DNA of 64,000 nt, taken from Candidatus Lachnocurva vaginae. GTDB lineage: Bacteria; Bacillota; Clostridia; Lachnospirales; Lachnospiraceae. A program made the position numbers and the translations under genes. The notes below the pieces were generated by a model that saw only the letters and a program-made list of their open reading frames with translations, did not search any database and was not told where the DNA came from. Where the stretch lies: the NCBI GenBank assembly GCA_011082265.1, contig CP049781.1, positions 186,001-250,000 of the forward strand, written 5' to 3'. Shown here piece after piece: positions 1 through 7,638 of the stretch. Numbering within the stretch: position 1 is the first letter of the stretch; every line of letters begins with the position of its first letter.

Positions 1-1
1 G

Positions 2-1942
2 GATATAAAAAAGCACTGGATGCATATTGGAAAAAGCAATAAAGGATATGACCTAATAGATTCAAACAATAAAGTTAGGGTTCAAGCCGGAGCAAAAGGT
101 GTAGGTAGATTTGCTTTATCAAGATTGGGCAAAAATATTAAGTTATATAGTAAAAAGGAACATAAAGACGGAGTTATTTGGGCAACTGATTGGAATACAT
201 CTACATTAGAGATAAATTCTAGTATAGAGAATAAAGGTACCTGTATTGTAATAAATAATCTTAGGGAAAAATGGACTCTGAATAGGATTAAGCAATTAAA
301 CAAATACCTTGAAAAAACATATAATGATACGGCTATGAGAATACAAATTATAGCCAATAAGTATAATGAATTTGTGGATTTACATTTTCCAGAACCTAAT
401 CCTGGAAAGAATTGTAGGTCGTTCATTAATTTAGAGTATATAAAAGGCGATTTATTGGTATCAGTATTGTCAGACGAGTTTGCTATTGATGCGGAAAAGT
501 ATTGTGAAGGAATAAATTTGAATCAACACAATAGAAAAATTAATATTATAGATGAATTGGAAGGTAATGAAATTTTTGATGTTTATGGAGAAGAATTAAT
601 TACAAAACTAGAGGAACTTGGAGGATTTTCGGCAAATTTATTTTTCAATTTAAATGCTACAAATCAGGATAAAGAAAAGTTTCTTTATAAATACCTAAGA
701 ACTGATGAAATTTTAGATAGTGGTGTTATTCTTTATAGAAATGCTTTTAGCATATCTTCGTTTGAAGGCGAGAAAGATTGGCTAGGGTTAGGAAAAAGAA
801 CAAGAATGTCACCAGCAGCAGCATCACATCCAACAGGAGCTTGGCGAGTGAGAGAAAATCAAATATCTGGTTTTGTATTAATAGATAAAAAAGAAAATAA
901 AGTACTACAGGACCTTATGAATAGACAAGGATTAAATGAAAATATATATTATCAATTATTTATTCAAATAATATTAATTGGTATCAAAGAATTTGAAAGA
1001 TATAGACAAAAAATAATACGAAATATTAACAAAAAAAATATTATTGAAGAAAACTTTACTAAGAGAATATCAGATGAAATCGTAAAAAATCCTAAAATGA
1101 TAAATAATTTAAATAAGAACGATAAGGAAAATCTTATTAAAGAACTTAAGTTGTTTAATCAGGATAGTAAAAAACTTAAACAAGAGAAAGCGGATGTTGA
1201 AAAAAGGTATAGATATGATGTAAGGATTTTGAATACTTTAGCAACATCGGGTATGAAAGCTACATCAATAGCACATGAGATAAACAATGATAGAAATCAA
1301 ATCGAACCTTCTTATGATTTCATCATAAATGCTTTAAAAAAATATAATGTTTGGGATATAGTTAATGATCCGAAAAATAGAAAAGTGGCAGCTGAAGATA
1401 TACCAGGTTTATTGGAAAATAATCATGCTGCAGTAAAAAAGATACTTAGGTTCATTGATGCGATTTTAGAAAAAGTAGAAAAGAGACAATTTTTTGCAAC
1501 GAAATTGAATGTCAAAGAAATCGTGAGTCAAATAATAAAAAGATGGGAAAAAGACTATGCTTGGTTAAATGTTGAAATATGCGTGGAGGACTTTTTAGAA
1601 TTTAACATTTCAAAAGATACATTCTATACAATATTTGATAATTTAATATTAAATAGCGTTCAACAAAATAGCCAATCAAATGAATTAAAAATAAAAATTT
1701 TAATCAGTAAAGACTGTAATAAGTTAAAAATCTCTTATTATGATAATGGAAAAGGATTGCCGGAAAAATATTTAAATAATCCAAGAATTATTTTAGAACC
1801 ACATGAAACAAGCAGACTCAATGGGCATGGTCTTGGAATGTGGATAATTAATAATACAATTAATTTTCAAAATGGAGAGATTCTTAATATTTCAGGTGAA
1901 AAAGGATTTGAATTTATTTTCGAAATGGAGGAGACTTTATAA
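2..1942 (+). CDS. Dual GHKL ATPase / histidine-kinase-like protein (5' partial)
   Basis: The frame is open from the left edge, and the codons before the first ATG (position 20) read DIKKHW, which continues an Hsp90-type W..IGKSNK motif. The true start therefore lies outside the window. Counting from that ATG, an N-terminal Hsp90/MutL-like ATPase shows its lid motif GAKGVGRFAL near residues 23-32, followed by a transducer-like region (GVILYR, about 238). A second, C-terminal histidine-kinase-type half has an AHEIN H-box-like motif (about 417), an N box DNLILN (about 540), DNGKG (about 574) and GHGLGMW (about 602). No membrane segment is seen, so it should be cytosolic. It is followed one base later by a receiver-like gene and then an HNH nuclease. 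Likely role (inference): sensor ATPase of a defence-type module. Two-ATPase proteins of this kind are usually annotated only as ATP-binding proteins. Confidence 0.8.
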   Translation, partial: DIKKHWMHIGKSNKGYDLIDSNNKVRVQAGAKGVGRFALSRLGKNIKLYSKKEHKDGVIWATDWNTSTLEINSSIENKGTCIVINNLREKWTLNRIKQLNKYLEKTYNDTAMRIQIIANKYNEFVDLHFPEPNPGKNCRSFINLEYIKGDLLVSVLSDEFAIDAEKYCEGINLNQHNRKINIIDELEGNEIFDVYGEELITKLEELGGFSANLFFNLNATNQDKEKFLYKYLRTDEILDSGVILYRNAFSISSFEGEKDWLGLGKRTRMSPAAASHPTGAWRVRENQISGFVLIDKKENKVLQDLMNRQGLNENIYYQLFIQIILIGIKEFERYRQKIIRNINKKNIIEENFTKRISDEIVKNPKMINNLNKNDKENLIKELKLFNQDSKKLKQEKADVEKRYRYDVRILNTLATSGMKATSIAHEINNDRNQIEPSYDFIINALKKYNVWDIVNDPKNRKVAAEDIPGLLENNHAAVKKILRFIDAILEKVEKRQFFATKLNVKEIVSQIIKRWEKDYAWLNVEICVEDFLEFNISKDTFYTIFDNLILNSVQQNSQSNELKIKILISKDCNKLKISYYDNGKGLPEKYLNNPRIILEPHETSRLNGHGLGMWIINNTINFQNGEILNISGEKGFEFIFEMEETL

Positions 1943-1943
1943 C

Positions 1944-2540
1944 ATGCAATTGATAAATATGCTTTATGTAGATGATAAAATAGATTTGTTTGTTTCAAAA
2001 TATTTAAGTGAATACTCAAATGATAAGGCTCGTTATGAATATTTGGAATTAAAATTTGAAAGCAATTATTCATATGAGAATTTAATTAATAGTGAAGAGA
2101 TTCAAAAATCTGATATATTATTTTTGGATTCAATGCTTTTTGAAAATAGTACTGTAATGGAGAATAAAATTTCAGGGGAAGAGCTTGGCTTGATAATAAA
2201 AAAGATATTTCCTTTTAAAGAAATAATAGTTATCACACAGTATCAAGAGAAAATGGAGTATAGCACATTAAAAAAATATAACTCTAGTACCTATAATTGT
2301 GATCCAAATTTATTTTTCAATGAGAATTGGGATAATGTTATAGAGAAGGCAACAGAAAATATTATTTTAAATAGAAATATTCTGAAAAATATTTCATCTA
2401 AAAAATATGTTGAAAAATTTTTATTTGAGAAAATGGAAAATTCAATAAATGGAGTCTTAGATTATGATAATTTAACAAAGGATGATATTGATAATCTTAT
2501 TAATGCTTTTGAAGAAATGAGAAAACTATATGAACAATGA
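1944..2540 (+). CDS. Receiver-like (response-regulator-like) protein of the defence-type module
   Basis: The chosen start is the ATG at 1944, one base after the previous stop, with GGAGGAG upstream; the open frame extends further but overlaps the upstream gene. The 198-residue product begins like a CheY receiver: strand one ends in VDD (D10, D11), a second hydrophobic strand ends in the putative phospho-acceptor D62 (ILFLD), and strand four ends with T98 (IIVITQ). The conserved Lys-Pro after strand five is not evident, so it is degenerate or divergent. The C-terminal 80 residues are predicted helical, with no recognised DNA-binding domain. It overlaps the HNH gene by 11 bases. Inference: it relays a signal from the kinase-like ATPase to the nuclease, perhaps by phosphorylation or by direct binding. 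Confidence 0.65.
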   Translation: MQLINMLYVDDKIDLFVSKYLSEYSNDKARYEYLELKFESNYSYENLINSEEIQKSDILFLDSMLFENSTVMENKISGEELGLIIKKIFPFKEIIVITQYQEKMEYSTLKKYNSSTYNCDPNLFFNENWDNVIEKATENIILNRNILKNISSKKYVEKFLFEKMENSINGVLDYDNLTKDDIDNLINAFEEMRKLYEQ

Positions 2541-3156
2541 TTATAGAAATACAAAATATTGTGATTTAAAAAACAATATTGTGTCTGAAAAAAATTCTTT
2601 AGAGAAGAAAATACAAAAGGATCATCCTAGAGTTAAAATAATATACAATCAAATAAATAAAAAAGATAGTGAATATAATAAGAAATTTAGAATAATATAT
2701 AACAACAAATGTGCTTATTGTGGTATAACAACAGATGTAATAAGTTCTGAACTATTCGAAATAGATCACTTTGTTTGTGAAGCATCATTTAATGGAGATT
2801 CTATAAAAGCTGGTGAGATAAATAATTTGGTTTTATCGTGTAGAAAATGCAACCTGGCAAAAAGGGATTTTAAATGGAGTGAAGAATATTCTTCTATGTT
2901 TAATGTCGATGATGGAAGCATAGCAAAATTATTTTACAGAGATGAGGATTATTATATTAGAATAGTAAAAGAATACATAACGGATAGCGTGATTTGCGGT
3001 TTTTATAATAAACTTAAATTAAGTGAAGAAATTAGAAGATTAGATTTTTTGCTTATGAATATGTATGGATTTTATGAAAAGAATTCCAATGACAGCAGGA
3101 TAAGAAGCATATTAAAATATATTGTACTTCTTCAACGAAAAAGAAATGTATTATAG
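2530..3156 (+). CDS. HNH endonuclease
   Basis: This 208-residue protein carries a clear HNH/McrA-type zinc-finger nuclease core: CAYC (C61, C64), EIDH (D79, H80), a downstream N near 99, and SCRKCN (C104, C107, N108) followed by KRD. The second cysteine pair completes the structural zinc site and H80 is the expected general base. The N-terminal 55 residues are lysine- and asparagine-rich and charged; the C-terminal 90 are helical and unassigned. Its ATG lies inside the end of the receiver-like gene (11-base overlap), which implies translational coupling and a joint function. It is the probable effector of the three-gene set. It shows no restriction-modification partner such as a methylase nearby. 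Confidence 0.85.
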   Translation: MNNDYRNTKYCDLKNNIVSEKNSLEKKIQKDHPRVKIIYNQINKKDSEYNKKFRIIYNNKCAYCGITTDVISSELFEIDHFVCEASFNGDSIKAGEINNLVLSCRKCNLAKRDFKWSEEYSSMFNVDDGSIAKLFYRDEDYYIRIVKEYITDSVICGFYNKLKLSEEIRRLDFLLMNMYGFYEKNSNDSRIRSILKYIVLLQRKRNVL

Positions 3157-3273
3157 TCGATACATGAATAGGGTTTTGTGTATCTAATAGTAATAGCTTT
3201 GAATATTTATGTAAATACAAGGAGTTCAAGACTTCTACTAAAGAAATAATTATTAAACACAGGAGGAAATTTA

Positions 3274-3956
3274 TTATTATAGCTATTGGAGGAGGGGAAG
3301 TATCCCAAAATCAAACATACGAAATAGATAAATTTATTGTCGAGTCATCAAAAAAAGAAAATCCAAATTTTCTATTCATTCCGACAGCAAGTAAAGATGC
3401 TGAGGCTTATGTAACAATTATTAATAAATTATATGGGGAGTTAGGATGCAAAACTGACACCTTGTATTTATCAAACACAAAAGTAAATACGGAAGAGGTT
3501 AATCAAAAAATTGAAAATGCAGACATCATCTATGTTGGCAGAGGCAATACCCAATATATGATGAAAGTTTGGCAAGAATATGGTGTAGATAAAGCGCTAA
3601 TTAGAGCTTATAAAAGCGGCAAAGTACTCTCTGGCTTAAGTGCAGGCTCTATATGTTGGTTTATTTCAGGACATAGTGATAGTGAGTTTATAGAAGATAT
3701 TGAAAACCCAAATCCTATATGGGTTAAAGGCTTAGGCATTATTCCCTATTTGCATTGTCCTCATTATGATGAGCCTGATAGAGTAGGTTTTGATGAGTTT
3801 TATGCTGGACAGCTAACAGATGCGATTGCAATAGAAAATCAGGTAGCAATTGCTTGGGATAATTATGAAATGAAAGTGATTAAATCTAACCCTGAGAAAA
3901 ATGCCTATATACTTTCTTGGAGTGATACAGGTTTGAATAAAGAAGTGTTATTATAA
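3274..3956 (+). pseudogene. pepE: Peptidase E (S51 family), 5' end damaged or non-canonical start
   Basis: The open frame from 3462 (TTG) encodes the C-terminal three quarters of an S51 peptidase E / type 1 glutamine-amidotransferase-like protein: YVGRGNT, the nucleophile elbow GLSAGS, and PHYDEPDR. The missing N-terminus is recognisable upstream: bases around 3274-3300 encode IIAIGGGE, the usual start of this family, placed correctly after an AGGAGG ribosome binding site at 3262-3267. However, the codon at the expected start is ATT, no ATG, GTG or TTG occurs in frame, and by my count a one-base frame change lies near 3300. Full length would be about 228 residues, normal for the family. The function would be hydrolysis of Asp-X dipeptides. 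I think it is a recent pseudogene, but an ATT start cannot be excluded. Confidence 0.6.
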
Positions 3957-4102
3957 TTTTTTTGTCCGGTACTGGGACAGGAACGGGACTAAAAATTTGA
4001 AAACGTCCTATAATTAGGTGGATTTGGTGGTACTCTAAAAAATAGAATCTTGTATTTTGAATTGTTTGGGATATATCGGACGTTTGTAAAAGAAGAATGG
4101 GA

Positions 4103-4132
4103 GTAAAATTACCCTTGATTGGGTAATTTTAC
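4103..4132. repeat. Perfect inverted repeat, 12-bp arms, 6-nt loop
   Basis: GTAAAATTACCC at 4103-4114 is matched by GGGTAATTTTAC at 4121-4132. No T run follows directly, so it could be a protein-binding palindrome or a structured site of the mobile element rather than a terminator. Confidence 0.8.
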
Positions 4133-4217
4133 CCGAAAAATAGTGCGGAGCACGGAGAGCAGCTATAGCTGCGGTTTTCGTTAGTAGCAAAAAAAACAAA
4201 AAACCTTGTAAAATCAA

Positions 4218-4246
4218 CAGTTACAGAAGATGAAAAACTGTAACTG
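4218..4246. repeat. Perfect inverted repeat, 9-bp arms, 11-nt loop
   Basis: CAGTTACAG at 4218-4226 pairs with CTGTAACTG at 4238-4246. It lies between other hairpins in the mobile-element remnant and no gene uses it obviously. Confidence 0.7.
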
Positions 4247-4324
4247 GGATTAAAATGGGAACATTTGTAAAAAAGAATAAACTTAATAATAGTTCCAAGT
4301 GGTTTACATTTGGACAAAAAATTA

Positions 4325-4353
4325 GACCGTAGTTTAAAACTGCGGTCTTTTTT
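4325..4353 (+). terminator. Rho-independent terminator-like hairpin
   Basis: GACCGTAG and CTGCGGTC form a G/C-containing stem (one G-T pair) around a TTTAAAA loop and are followed by a run of T. It has the plus-strand form of an intrinsic terminator, though no intact gene precedes it. Confidence 0.7.
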
Positions 4354-4391
4354 GCGTATATATTATGAGGATTAATTTATTTAGAGATCTT

Positions 4392-4574
4392 CAATGGCTA
4401 CTTTTAAATGCAACAAATAATATAAACTAGATTGCAAAAGCAACTAATACAACTGGCGTTATTTACAAAGAAGATATTGATTATATTAGAGAAAAAATAG
4501 AAAAATTATCAAAGAAATATGGCAGATCCATTCCCTACTTCTTAATAAATCAAATGAAAGTTCTGGTGATTAGT
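4392..4574 (+). pseudogene. MobC-like mobilisation protein fragment
   Basis: Reading in the frame of position 4431 gives NNIN, stop, IAKATN, then TTGVIYKEDI and IREKIEKL. This matches the conserved C-terminal part of MobC-type relaxosome proteins (NNxNQIAK..N.TG.IY..DI). A TAG at 4428-4430 replaces the usual Gln, and the frame runs into the following relaxase start rather than ending before it. The gene is therefore broken at both ends. This is family knowledge applied by eye; a protein profile search would settle it. Confidence 0.6.
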
Positions 4575-4688
4575 ATGGCAATTACAAAAATACATCCAAT
4601 AAAATCAACTTTAAATTTGGCGATAGATTATATAACTAAGAGTGAAAAAACTGATGAAATTATTTTAGTATTTTTATCAAGATTTTAG
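4575..4688 (+). pseudogene. Relaxase (mobilisation nuclease) N-terminal fragment
   Basis: The ATG at 4575 opens a 37-codon frame beginning MAITKIHPIKSTL, continuing with AIDYI and EKTDE, and ending at TAG 4686-4688. This is the characteristic N-terminus of Firmicutes relaxase/mobilisation nucleases, which are normally several hundred residues long. Everything after the first 37 residues is missing. The lantibiotic locus starts only about 40 bases further on, which suggests that it was carried in or joined by rearrangement of the same element. Confidence 0.7.
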
Positions 4689-4721
4689 ACCCAACACATA
4701 TACAATTAATGAATACAAAAA

Positions 4722-4748
4722 AAGAATACCCTATATAAGAGTATTCTT
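4722..4748 (-). terminator. Terminator of the lantibiotic immunity operon
   Basis: On the minus strand AAGAATAC and GTATTCTT form an 8-bp stem with an 11-nt loop, followed by seven T. It overlaps the last codons of lanK, so it would end the lanFEG-lanI-lanRK transcript. Confidence 0.65.
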
Positions 4749-6110
4749 GACAGGTAATAATATGCTGACTTTTGCACCTATTTTATCAGTCCTATTTTCT
4801 AAAATAAGACTTCCTCCATGCATCTTAATAATTTGTTCGGCAACAAATAATCCGATACCGTAGTTTTCTTTTGAATGCCTACTTTTGTCTCCTTGGTAGA
4901 ATTGATCTGTTGCATATAATAGGTCTTCACCTGTAAATCCATGCCCTTGGTCTAATATTGATATTTTAAGCTCATCAGCTTTGGAAGATATAAGTAACTC
5001 AATAGTTGAGTTTTTGGGACTGTGCTCCTCGGCATTACTAAGAATATTAAGAAAGGCTCGTTCAAAATTTTTTAAATCTACTATTAAAACACCATTCTCA
5101 TAGTTAATATCTTCTAAAAGATTTAACTTATAAGTTGATGTGAATTCTTTAGATAGTTTTTCAATGCTTTCTACAAATTCTTTTGCTCTAATTTGAGTAA
5201 AGTTTAATTCATTTGCTTGGTTAGATTTATTAACAAGCATTAAGGTTTCAATATATTTACCAATACGGTTTGCGTTTTTTTTAATATAATTGAGATAGCT
5301 TTCCTGATCTTCTGTTAGGTTTGTTTCTCCCAATAACTCTGAATTTCCCTTTATAATTGAAAGAGGAGTCTTTATATCATGGCTTAATGCTGAAATCTGA
5401 TTTCTTTTTTTCTCTTCCTCTCTCCAGTTTGTCCTTAAAGATTCACTTAATCCTATTTTCATTTTTTCTAAACTATCTAATATAGCATTAAATTCCTGGA
5501 TATTTGACTTTTTAACTTGGAAGTCTAAGTTTTGTTTTCCAATTTCTTCCGAAGCTTCTAGTAAAGGATTTAATTCTTTTGATATTTTCTTTGCCCAAAT
5601 TAATGTGGTGGTAATAATACTAATAAGGCAAAATATTACCAGTAAAATTAGTAATAAAATATTTATTTGGGGTAGATTTTTTTGCATCCAAGGACTTTTA
5701 TAATAAGGTTTTAGGTTATAAGCTACAAGTACATATCCATCTGATCTTTGTATTTCCATAAAAGATAAATTGGCATTAGAATAACCAGAACCCTTATGAT
5801 AGCTAAAAGCTATATCTTGGATATTCTTATTCATATTTGTTTCTACAACTTTTTCATCTTTTGATAAAAATAGATAAGATGTATTATTTGGTAGCAATGA
5901 TTTATCGAAATTTTTTGAAGTGGCAATATCTGTCCTTTTTTCAAGAATTAAATTCTCAGTATAATTTGCTGGGAATATCCACTTAAATTGATAAGAAGTG
6001 GATATAAAAGCTAGGATTAATAAAACGGAGATTGCTAGTCCTAGCCCAATACTTAACAAGTATTTAAAAAGTATATGTTTAAGAGATTGACCTTTTGATT
6101 TTAATTCCAT
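4731..6110 (-). CDS. lanK: Sensor histidine kinase, NisK/SpaK-like
   Basis: The 459-residue membrane kinase has one N-terminal transmembrane segment (about 15-38) and a second near 148-170 that bracket an extracytoplasmic sensor of roughly 110 residues. A linker follows, then the H box SHDIKTPLS (His near 243), an N box (ILSNAEEH), DQGHGF, and the lid YGIGLFVAE. All catalytic motifs are present, so it should autophosphorylate. It overlaps the response regulator gene by 10 bases and is the last gene of the lan operon. By analogy with NisK, SpaK and CprK it should sense an antimicrobial peptide at the membrane and switch on the transporter and lipoprotein genes. The ligand is not known. Confidence 0.88.
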   Translation of the reverse strand: MELKSKGQSLKHILFKYLLSIGLGLAISVLLILAFISTSYQFKWIFPANYTENLILEKRTDIATSKNFDKSLLPNNTSYLFLSKDEKVVETNMNKNIQDIAFSYHKGSGYSNANLSFMEIQRSDGYVLVAYNLKPYYKSPWMQKNLPQINILLLILLVIFCLISIITTTLIWAKKISKELNPLLEASEEIGKQNLDFQVKKSNIQEFNAILDSLEKMKIGLSESLRTNWREEEKKRNQISALSHDIKTPLSIIKGNSELLGETNLTEDQESYLNYIKKNANRIGKYIETLMLVNKSNQANELNFTQIRAKEFVESIEKLSKEFTSTYKLNLLEDINYENGVLIVDLKNFERAFLNILSNAEEHSPKNSTIELLISSKADELKISILDQGHGFTGEDLLYATDQFYQGDKSRHSKENYGIGLFVAEQIIKMHGGSLILENRTDKIGAKVSILLPVKNTLI

Positions 6111-6760
6111 TTATATCCGATCCCCCATACTGTTTCAATTGGATTTTTATCATGTTTTTGAAATTTTGCCCTAATATTTTTTATATGTTCTGATATTGCA
6201 GATGCATCTCCAATACCATCAAATCCAAAGACAAGCTCATATATTTGCTCTCTTGAAAATACTTGTCCTTTTCTTTTTGCTAGTAATTCTGAAATTTGAT
6301 ACTCAGATTTTGTCAAATGAACTTTTTCATCTCCTACAAAGACTTCATTGGAAGATAAATCAAAACGAATCTCGCCGAGATTTAGACTAGTGTGTCGTTC
6401 TCTTTTTTCTCGTCTTAAATGTGCCTCTATACGAGCTAGGAGTTCTGCTGCACCGAATGGTTTTGTGATATAATCATCTCCTCCGATTAATAAGCCTTCA
6501 ACTATATCTTCTTCCATAGTTTTTGCTGTTAAAAAAAGAATAGGGCAGTCTACTTTAGCTCGAATATCCTTACAGAAACTAAGTCCGTCAATACCTGGCA
6601 TCATAACATCAAGTAATATCAAATCATATTTACTAAGCTTACTATTATCAACGTCTAAAGGATTTTGATATACATCGACTTGATGGTTGTTCTTTTTCAA
6701 AATGTTTTTTATTAGATCAAGCATATCTAGCTCGTCATCAACTGCAAGAATTAAAGACAT
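6101..6760 (-). CDS. lanR: OmpR-family response regulator of the lantibiotic locus
   Basis: The 219-residue regulator has an intact receiver (D8, D9, phospho-acceptor D51 in LLDVMMPG, T in LFLTAK, K in YITKPF) and a winged-helix output domain (SEYQISELL, then SEHIKNIRAKF and the closing GIGYKWN). The start ATG follows a TAGGAGGTG ribosome binding site. It is encoded between the immunity lipoprotein and the cognate kinase, with which it overlaps. The expected target is the direct repeat upstream of lanF (9868-9885). Confidence 0.9.
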   Translation of the reverse strand: MSLILAVDDELDMLDLIKNILKKNNHQVDVYQNPLDVDNSKLSKYDLILLDVMMPGIDGLSFCKDIRAKVDCPILFLTAKTMEEDIVEGLLIGGDDYITKPFGAAELLARIEAHLRREKRERHTSLNLGEIRFDLSSNEVFVGDEKVHLTKSEYQISELLAKRKGQVFSREQIYELVFGFDGIGDASAISEHIKNIRAKFQKHDKNPIETVWGIGYKWN

Positions 6761-6810
6761 TTTATCACCTCCTAATTTTTAAAAAAAATACCGACTTTAT
6801 TATTCAGGAA

Positions 6811-7623
6811 TTACTCAGATTTTGCTTTTAGATATTGGTCATTTACTTTTACTGCAAATCCTTCATCAATATTTATTCCGGAAATTTTGTAAACGTCTAA
6901 ATAAGACCATGTTTGGCGTTTAGACTTATTTTCACCAAGCCAGTCAATTTTATCTAAGTCTTGTTTTGTAAGTATGTTTTTACTATCTTTATCAAATATA
7001 ACATCTTTGGCAATAATACCTAAAAAATCTTGCAACTTATCTTCTGTAACAATTTGGTCAGTCACTTGATAGGTTTTTCCATCATAAATTAACTGAGTAG
7101 CGTTATTTGGGTTTATTTGAAATTCTGAATTTCCACCTTTCGAATGTTCCTTAAAATTAAAAATCTTTGAGTCACTATTTATTTCATTTGTAGGAATTGC
7201 TTTGTAATTACTACCATTTACTTCTACAGTTAATGTGTCTTCTGCTTTTTTATTTGTATATACATCAAAGAATTGAAATACATGAATATCATTATTTAGA
7301 TCTTTTGAGAAGTTATCTAGATTATTTGTGCCTAAATCGGTGGCATCAACTTGTTTAACTATTTTACCTTCGTCGTCAACTGCAACTAGTTTTCTAATGA
7401 CTCCAATCCATTTATCTTTATCTTCATTTGAAGAAACTTCATCAAGAATGGTGTAGGATTTTGCTTTATAATTAAATTGCCTTACATCTTCATCATTCAA
7501 AATACATTGTTCTTTATCATTAGAATATTGAGCCACCTTATCTCTAAGCTTTCCGCAGGAGGAAAGATAGATACAGGAAACAAAAATTATCGCAATGACT
7601 AACAATTTATGTTTATTTTTCAT
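6811..7623 (-). CDS. lanI: NisI/SpaI-family lantibiotic immunity lipoprotein
   Basis: The protein is a 270-residue lipoprotein: positive N-terminus, hydrophobic segment and lipobox LSSC with C23 as the lipidated residue. The body is built from two related halves, each with a K-Y-x-(I/V) strand motif (KSYTILDE near 54; KTYQVTDQ near 180). The C-terminus carries a W.Y....I.G segment followed by FAVKVND, closely resembling the end of nisin-immunity protein NisI. NisI-type lipoproteins sit on the outer face of the membrane and bind the lantibiotic before it reaches lipid II. It lies directly after lanG (15-base gap) and before lanR, as expected for an immunity operon. Without a lanA gene here it probably gives resistance to lantibiotics made by others. 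Confidence 0.8.
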   Translation of the reverse strand: MKNKHKLLVIAIIFVSCIYLSSCGKLRDKVAQYSNDKEQCILNDEDVRQFNYKAKSYTILDEVSSNEDKDKWIGVIRKLVAVDDEGKIVKQVDATDLGTNNLDNFSKDLNNDIHVFQFFDVYTNKKAEDTLTVEVNGSNYKAIPTNEINSDSKIFNFKEHSKGGNSEFQINPNNATQLIYDGKTYQVTDQIVTEDKLQDFLGIIAKDVIFDKDSKNILTKQDLDKIDWLGENKSKRQTWSYLDVYKISGINIDEGFAVKVNDQYLKAKSE

Positions 7624-7638
7624 TAAAACACCTCCATT

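Larger units (their letters stand above)
3957..4391. other. Gene-free stretch with strong inverted repeats, mobile-element remnant
   Basis: No believable gene occupies this part of the gap between the peptidase E gene and the lantibiotic locus. It contains a perfect 12-bp inverted repeat (4103-4132), a 9-bp inverted repeat (4218-4246) and a terminator (about 4325-4353). The two minus-strand open frames here have no ribosome binding sites and cross the repeats. The next bases hold mobC and relaxase fragments, so the whole stretch is probably decayed integrative-element DNA. Confidence 0.5.

Noticed and set aside
82..426. Minus-strand open frame of 114 codons inside the first gene
   Set aside because: It lies wholly within the coding part of the dual ATPase gene, has no ribosome binding site and no recognisable product.
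4035..4317. Two overlapping minus-strand open frames of about 60 codons
   Set aside because: They cross the inverted repeats, overlap one another, lack ribosome binding sites and have repeat-derived hydrophobic translations.
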